A DNA stretch of 64,000 bases, taken from Cheilinus undulatus (Eukaryota > Chordata > Actinopteri > Labriformes > Labridae). The stretch is taken from the NCBI RefSeq assembly GCF_018320785.1, contig NC_054867.1, positions 24,679,855 through 24,743,854 of the forward strand, read 5' to 3'. The stretch's first letter is position 1. Every line of letters starts with the position of its first letter. Below, one piece after another: positions 59,201 to 64,000 of the stretch. Under the pieces are notes generated by a model. That model was given only the letters and a program-made list of their open reading frames with translations. It was not told where the DNA came from and searched no databases. The position numbers and the translations under genes are program-made.

Positions 59201-60405
59201 GTGATACAATCATGCCAAAAAGACATTTAAAAGGCTCACAGAGGGGTAGGGGTTTAGATTATTGGTAGAGCAGGTGCCCAAATACAAAAGCTTTGGTCTT
59301 TGATGCACTGGTTGCTAGATCAATTCCCAGTCTTGGTGCTGTTTGGTGGATGTCTTCCCCCATTCTTTCTCCCCATATTTCCTGTTTCTCTTTAGCTGTC
59401 CTATTGGGATAAAGGCAAGTCCAAAAAAATACTCTTTAAAAAAAGGTCACAGAGAACCTGCATTAGACATAGGTTCAAGGACTCCATTTAATGCCTGGAT
59501 GAGCGGTGTCAGTCAGTGATTGTGTAGGGTCCATTTTCACCAAGATGTCTGGTTATGTTCAGTACAGCTTGGCCAAATAAACCCTGATCTTGCTTGTTTT
59601 TCCACAAATGTCCATCCAGCCTTGCTTGTTCCAATGGGAAATTCATCTCTTTTTAAAGATCAAGATCATTTGGCTCAGCCTAGTAGTTAGCTAGTTTTCT
59701 GGCTCCCAAAAGGCTTTTCATTTGGTACAAATTTGGCTTTTGATTGTGTATTAAGTAACAAAAGCGGAAGAAAAGAAACTGACTCCAAAATGGGGAAGAA
59801 CTTCTGTGGTTCTCTTAAAAGAGCCATTTCAGGGAGCGGTGTTGTTCGTGAAGCATCAATACATGGTTCTTTACCCCATATGGTTAAATTATTATGTCAT
59901 TGTTTCCAATAAATGTATCTATAAAGCACTTTCAAAATGCTGTACACAGATTTTTAAGAATAAAGATAAAAACAACTAATGATGAGGAACATTAGAAAAC
60001 TAAAAACATTTTAAAACACATTAACACTATGATAGGACCTTAGAGAAATAAGCAAACATCTTGTCTCCCTTTATTTGGCTACACTTGTGGTAAGAGGTCT
60101 AAAGGACTGTGCAATATGGAATATCAATCGTCTTCAAGCCAGGTAAATTGGTTTTAAAAAAATCACTTTTTTTTGTAACCTATACAGGTTATACTCTGTA
60201 TGTAGAATTTTTCTGATGGTTAATGCAGTGTGCATGTCCATTGTAAGCAGAGCGTGGATATTCTGCTGTCAGGGGGCTCCCAATAAAATACAATACACTC
60301 ATCTCTGCTGTTTACTTCTAGGGATGCACCAATCCACTTTTTTTTTCAGTTCCAATCAGATTCCGATAAACATGTGCCGATACGGATACTGATTTCGATA
60401 TATCT

Positions 60406-60485
<80 letters not shown>

Positions 60486-61995
60486 TTTTTTTTTAACAAT
60501 TACTATTGTTGTTGGTATAATGTGTGTGGTTACATGAGGCTGTAGTAAACCACCCAGCTCCTCTTATTAAAAAGCAAAAAAAAAAACAAAAATGAATTGA
60601 ATTTAAATGCATTTCAAACAAATTTATTTGAACTACTACTAAAAAAGAAATATCAACATTATCTAAAAAACAACAACTGAGTATACGTTATAAACAACAA
60701 TGCTTACCCTAAATAGCATAACTCAAGTAAGTTACCGCTAAGAACATCCCCAACTAATACTAGCTCAGTTACACACAGACTGTCTAGACTGCGGTGCGTT
60801 CATGGTCTACCGCAAACTGTAGGATGGATTTGGATCAGTCACTTGGATCAGCGCCGTCAGTCAGATATCCGATCTATTAATTATGTCCATATCGGACCCG
60901 ATACTGATATTATCCGTCCCATCCCTATTCTTCTTTTTTCAAATTTAGGTTTCTATTGACAGTAGACTGAAGTTTTGATTGAATTATGAGTTTCTCATAA
61001 TAAGGGAGAAAGGCCATAAATAATACCCTTCCTGGCTTGTGATGCTACTCACAAAGCATGCTGGGAACACTTCAAGCGCCAACCTAAGGTTTAAAGGTTA
61101 AAGGATGAAACTGTCTTCTTGCATGATGACTTCTGATAAGTTTGGAAAAGTCCAGAATATGCTGTTTTTGTGCAGTTGTGTACCTCTTTTGTATAATCTG
61201 TTTTTACCATGGGGTGTTTGCACCTCTGCAAGTTGCAGTACCGTGGTTGAGGTCTCAACTTGCAGTGATAGTTGTAAAGTACAGACGCACAGCCTGAGTT
61301 GTGCTGCGCACCTCTAATGGTCACCTGTTGTCTTTTCAATCAAACCAGCACTTCACAAGGTTTATTTGTTATATTTGTAAACAGTATATCACTGTTTTAG
61401 ATACAGGAATAGATCCAGTGAGGGAGAAAAGCTGTTAAAAGTGATGCTGCCAGGCTCATCTTTAAAAATTACACAAAGAATAGAAAAATATTTTTTTTAA
61501 AATGTCAGATTGCGTGCACAGTGATTAGGGGGCTGCTGCTATTGTAGACCATGCCCCTCTTAACATTTTGTAATTGTGTCTTGGTCTCAGTGGTATGTAG
61601 GATGTAGCCTACTGTTTTGATGGAAATAAATGTACTAAACGTGCTTCATATGCACTGGATTTTTATGGTACATCTCATAGTCCTTCACATAAAGGGTAGG
61701 CCTCTGTATTTAAATAGATCTCAGAGATCTTACTTTGAGCCACGTTGTTGATGATATTCTATATATGTGTGTGTGTGTGTGTGTGTGTATATAAATCTAT
61801 GACATTTACCTGAATTGCTTGATAACATGCTCACATAATTATTCCTAGGATTTTTTATTTGATCTAGACTGGTAATGTTATACAGTTTCTTTACATAAAG
61901 CATCTACAAATGTTTTTAATAATAAAATTAGTAATTTTTTAAAGTCTTTCATTAAAGGGTTTTACATTTTGTTCACAGTTTGGAATTATTCGTAA
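50243..61995 (+). CDS. vamp3: vesicle-associated membrane protein 3 (cellubrevin), complete in five exons
   Basis: Coding exons are 50243-50244, 56905-56983, 58024-58182, 58887-58938 and 61979-61995, all with GT-AG borders, giving 102 aa (human VAMP3 is 100). A short variable N-terminus ([14 protein letters not shown]) is followed by the R-SNARE motif from [19 protein letters not shown], with the zero-layer arginine at R42 in [12 protein letters not shown]. The juxtamembrane [12 protein letters not shown] follows, then the membrane anchor [19 protein letters not shown] and a two- to three-residue luminal end (NYS). WWKNCKMWAI is VAMP3-like; VAMP1/2 have a different residue pattern after WWKN. 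The protein is a tail-anchored R-SNARE of recycling endosomes and secretory vesicles, pairing with syntaxin and SNAP-23/25 partners. The exon pattern (near-empty exon 1, SNARE exon, TM exon, tiny last exon) is that of the VAMP1-3 family. Confidence 0.96.
51150..51540 (+). repeat. dispersed repeat with tttatatagcacctttcaag start
   Basis: An (aat)n lead-in, then tgtatttatatagcaccttt and acaaagtgctttataaagaa, followed by more than 300 bp continuing to near ataaaaattcagaaaagg. This 'tttatatagcgcttt' opening is common to a family of fish interspersed repeats; a related scrap occurs at about 59915-59960. Class not assigned. Confidence 0.5.
51682..51861. mobile_element. short MITE, agaggtggaaagta...tccacctct
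   Basis: The ends agaggtggaaagtaag and gtactttttccacctct are inverted repeats. The interior carries paired tactt/aagta motifs. Compare the arms at 37.1 and 38.3 kb. Confidence 0.65.
52162..52548. mobile_element. hAT-like MITE ('tagggatgtacggtgatattgg')
   Basis: It opens tagggatgtacggtgatatt and closes tatcggcaaaaatccag then tcttgcatcccc. The repeated atatcggca / tgccgatat motifs are typical of a fish hAT family. A diverged relative lies at 56450-56835 and a third at 60319-60927. Confidence 0.65.
52550..53637 (-). mobile_element. Tc1/mariner-like relic ending gagaaccactg
   Basis: The right end (cccaatccagtagctgagaaccactg) is the classic inverted terminal sequence. The left side has gacccaccatctccttaatg. 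The body (52790-53170) matches, in reverse, a well-known fish Tc1 transposase segment: ttttttttgacaaatgtgag, atgccatttttgcccagtct and ttctccatttgtgggtaatg. No long open frame survives. Confidence 0.65.
56450..56835. repeat. diverged 'atatcgg' hAT-like relic
   Basis: Contains gggctgatacattg, gctggtgatatcggttca and ccatatcagctgccactga, and closes near actatgcatccctcatta. It is the same style as the 52.16-kb MITE but much decayed. It ends about 70 bp before vamp3 exon 2. Confidence 0.4.
56905..56983 (+). CDS. vamp3: vamp3 exon 2
   Basis: 79 nt after acceptor tttcaacag. It supplies the G of the start codon and encodes [20 protein letters not shown] and QAQVDE, ending before gtatga in phase 0. 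It contains the start of the SNARE motif. Confidence 0.93.
56984..58023 (+). other. vamp3: vamp3 intron 2
   Basis: 1.04 kb, donor gtatga, acceptor tgtatgtgtag. Contains CT-rich sequence at 57490-57540; no repeats or genes recognised. Confidence 0.9.
58024..58182 (+). CDS. vamp3: vamp3 exon 3 (SNARE core)
   Basis: 159 nt, 53 codons, phase 0 to 0. It encodes [20 protein letters not shown], then the [20 protein letters not shown] block, ending KYWWKNCK before gtacct. Essentially identical to mammalian VAMP2/3 in this segment. Confidence 0.98.
58183..58886 (+). other. vamp3: vamp3 intron 3
   Basis: 704 bp, donor gtacct, acceptor ttctcctgcag. It contains a weak 'actcaaac / gtgagtacttgaatg' MITE-like pair at about 58310-58630. 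Confidence 0.85.
58887..58938 (+). CDS. vamp3: vamp3 exon 4 (membrane anchor)
   Basis: 52 nt encoding [17 protein letters not shown] plus the first base of an Ile codon, before donor gtgagt. A pure (ATC)n run codes for the isoleucines of the anchor. Confidence 0.93.
59246..59445 (+). mobile_element. tRNA-derived SINE, decayed
   Basis: The head ggggtaggggtttagattat, then tggtagagcaggtgcccaaa and a degenerate B box (gatcaattcc), is followed by a body cttcccccattctttctccc and ttgggataaaggcaagtcca with an A-rich end. The tail resembles that of the SINE at 5.0 kb (ctctcccatccctgtttct ... aataaaggcacaaaagccca), so the two may share a 3' body. Confidence 0.65.
60319..60927. mobile_element. hAT-like MITE with internal microsatellite
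   Basis: It opens tagggatgcaccaatccac and closes ccgtcccatcccta, with paired ccgata / tatcgg motifs. This is a very common fish family. A (TC)n tract (about 60410-60450) running into (TA)n (60451-60480) and a T14 run has expanded inside it. Confidence 0.75.
60410..60494. repeat. (TC)n(TA)n microsatellite plus T run
   Basis: About 20 TC repeats, then about 15 TA repeats, then poly-T. Likely polymorphic. Confidence 0.9.
61764..61792. repeat. (TG)n microsatellite
   Basis: tatatgtgtgtgtgtgtgtg continuing to gtgtatata, within vamp3 intron 4. Confidence 0.9.
61979..61995 (+). CDS. vamp3: vamp3 exon 5 coding part (WNYS stop)
   Basis: After acceptor ttcacag, TT completes the Ile codon, then TGG AAT TAT TCG TAA. 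This gives a terminal I-W-N-Y-S, the same length as the short luminal tails of other VAMP1-3 proteins. Confidence 0.88.
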
Positions 61996-63900
61996 AAAGA
62001 CCAGAGGAGGAGAAGTGGAGGAAAGAATGAAGAAGAGGAGAGGAGTAAAGTGCAACAATTAAAGTCTCAGAAGAAGACATCTAATGAAAACTGGCTACTG
62101 AGCTCCACAACATTTGTCCCCTCCCACAGGAGGTGTTCATTCCTTGTCCTGGTTTGCCCTGTCTGTGTGTGTGTGAATGGATGTGTGTTTGACTGAGTCT
62201 GAGTAAAGAATTTTGATAATACCAGAATTTTATCCTGTATCACCACAAAAACTAGGCATCATTATTCTTGTACTTGAGTGCCTTGCCACTTGCCAAAGAC
62301 CAGAAGAACATGCGTTGAACTCCCCACTTAAACTTATAGAAAATCATAATTGATTGTTTTTGACCGCATGAAAATGAACATGTATACACACTCCAACTTC
62401 AGGACTGGAAGTGAAGAAAATGTTTGCTAACTCCTCAATTTATATTTACTTTATTGTGTTTGATTAATAGCCATTGATTTAGTGTGCCAAGCTAAGAGAA
62501 GTGCCTTTGAATATATGCTGTTAGTGAATAACAAAAACCCTGCATATCATTGAAGAGTCCCCTTTTACATATATGTTTGTACTTTTCAGAGTCTAACACC
62601 AATATTTAGATATTTCCCCCCTTAGTTTTTAGAAAACTTGAATAGTTATTTTTTGTCGATGAAGTGATTGAATTTGATGCCTTACTCTATTTATGTATTT
62701 GGCTGAGTTCTCATTGAGTAATCTGTGTAAGGCATTTTATTTTGGGTTAAAAAAAAATTGCTCACCTTACAACAAAACCTAACAACCTACACACTTAAAC
62801 CCCGCTGATCCTTTAAGTTCAAGTTATACTGAGATAAGTGCCTATGTCCTTGAACCATCAGCCTAGCTCTGAGGCTAGGAAAACCGCAAAAAATGTAAGA
62901 GAAAAGAAATGAGTGCAACACTGGTGTTAAAGTGGTAAATTGTCTATCATGTCTCAAGGATGTGCAAGAAAATGTACCTTTGTGAATAATTGAAGCATTT
63001 AAAACATGTAGTTGTAGACATATTTTATAGACATATGCCTTATGGGTTTCTCCAATGGAGAACAGCTAAAACAACAGTGCCTCACAAACCTGCCATAAGC
63101 AGTGGTGCCTTGTAAACATTAGCACTGTCAAAACAAATATTGTGCTGCTTGATAATTCATTTCAGCTTATTAACCTTTAATAAAACCTTCTGTTCAGTCA
63201 CACTGGCTTTTTTTTTTCCAAACGATAAATGCAAAGTACTTCTCTTGGGTTTTTAGTTGTATTATTATTTTAGAAATAGCTTTTTTTTTCATTTTATTCT
63301 GAGCTAACATTAACAGGAGTGTATAGTATTGCTTGTGTAGGTGCATCATGTATTCAGGTGTAGAGAAAAACAGTTGGGTAATGACAGTGTGACAAACATC
63401 AGAGGACTTTTTTCTCTTCTGTTGCTTTCATGCTTTTAAAATAAAATGTATGACAATTTGGATTTCTTTTCAAATTAACTTTGTCTTTAATTCCATTTTG
63501 CAAATGACGCTGAATTCTTGGCATTAAAGACATTAGCAGTTCTTGCAATTAGTCCCATTGTACTCCAGTAATTGTTTTGGACACTATCTAAAGTGAAGAG
63601 TCTTTTTTAGAAAAAAGCCAAACTTAAGCCATTAAGGAAATTGTGTAATATTTTTATAGGCATCTGAAAATACCTCATAAGGCCAGGCTTTAATCACATG
63701 GATTTGTCATCATCTTCCCTCTCTACACCAGAAATTTGACACCCAGTTGCTTCCATGCCTTGCTGATGTAAACCCTCTGGGAATACATCTGGAAATAAGT
63801 GCAATTCTTCTCTTTGTCCCTGAATGCCTTATGCCTAAATAAAACGAATGAAACGTAAATCAGAGTCTTGTGTAAATGTTTTCTTAAATGTATGTCAAAG
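61996..63900 (+). other. vamp3: vamp3 3' UTR
   Basis: A long untranslated tail. AATAAA signals at 63179-63184, 63440-63445 and 63838-63843 are candidates for alternative polyadenylation. No further gene is seen to the end of the window at 64000. Confidence 0.6.
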
Positions 63901-64000
63901 GTTGCTTTTCCCTTAAATACATGGTGGACTTCATTCACAGCTAGACTTGACTTTGCAGTGTTTTTGAATGAATATAGGTACCGAGTCTTAACTCCCTTTT

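Larger units (their letters stand above)
58939..61978 (+). other. vamp3: vamp3 intron 4
   Basis: 3.04 kb, acceptor tttgttcacag. It carries a SINE (59.25 kb), a hAT-like MITE with a (TC)n(TA)n microsatellite (60.3-60.9 kb) and a (TG)n tract at about 61766-61790. Otherwise no gene is seen; the small frames at 61.1-61.3 kb overlap on both strands and lack domains. Confidence 0.85.

Overview
The window is vertebrate nuclear DNA, almost certainly from a teleost fish. Genes are split into small exons by long introns with GT-AG borders. The spaces between exons are full of fish-type Tc1/mariner elements, hAT-like MITEs, tRNA-derived SINEs and LINE scraps. Three protein genes can be named from their exons, plus one intact tRNA gene. 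No operons, CRISPR arrays or prokaryotic features are present.

Layout. (1) 1-548, + strand: the last two coding exons of a CaM kinase I gene (camk1d-like), followed by its 3' UTR. (2) About 1.1-25 kb: intergenic sequence built mostly from transposon relics, with a 42-bp CT-rich minisatellite (11.1-11.9 kb) and a degenerate T-rich array (15.3-15.9 kb). (3) 25100-39850, - strand: complete coding sequence of ccdc3 in three exons (277 aa), a secreted coiled-coil protein; its introns hold LINE, Tc1 and MITE copies. (4) 40721-40793, + strand: tRNA-Arg(ACG), just upstream of ccdc3. (5) 45587-47702, + strand: an unrecognised set of candidate exons (signal-peptide-like start, small Cys-containing segment, hydrophobic end). 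(6) 50243-61995, + strand: complete coding sequence of vamp3 in five exons (102 aa), a vesicle R-SNARE, with 3' UTR running to about 63.9 kb.

The camk1d(+)/ccdc3(-) convergent pair matches the mammalian CAMK1D-CCDC3 neighbourhood and supports both names. The genes do not form one pathway: a Ca2+/calmodulin kinase, a secreted protein and a vesicle-fusion SNARE are simply neighbours.

Most of what deserves a second look lies in the repeats. These include an hAT-like MITE with an 8-bp target duplication that holds a second element with its own 9-bp duplication. Five copies of that second family carry a short open frame resembling the N-terminus of a RecQ-type helicase. A SINE sits inside a Tc1 copy with a 16-bp duplication, there are two perfect palindromes, and a foldback element encloses a transposase fragment. 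All family names come from reading the sequence; no database search was possible.
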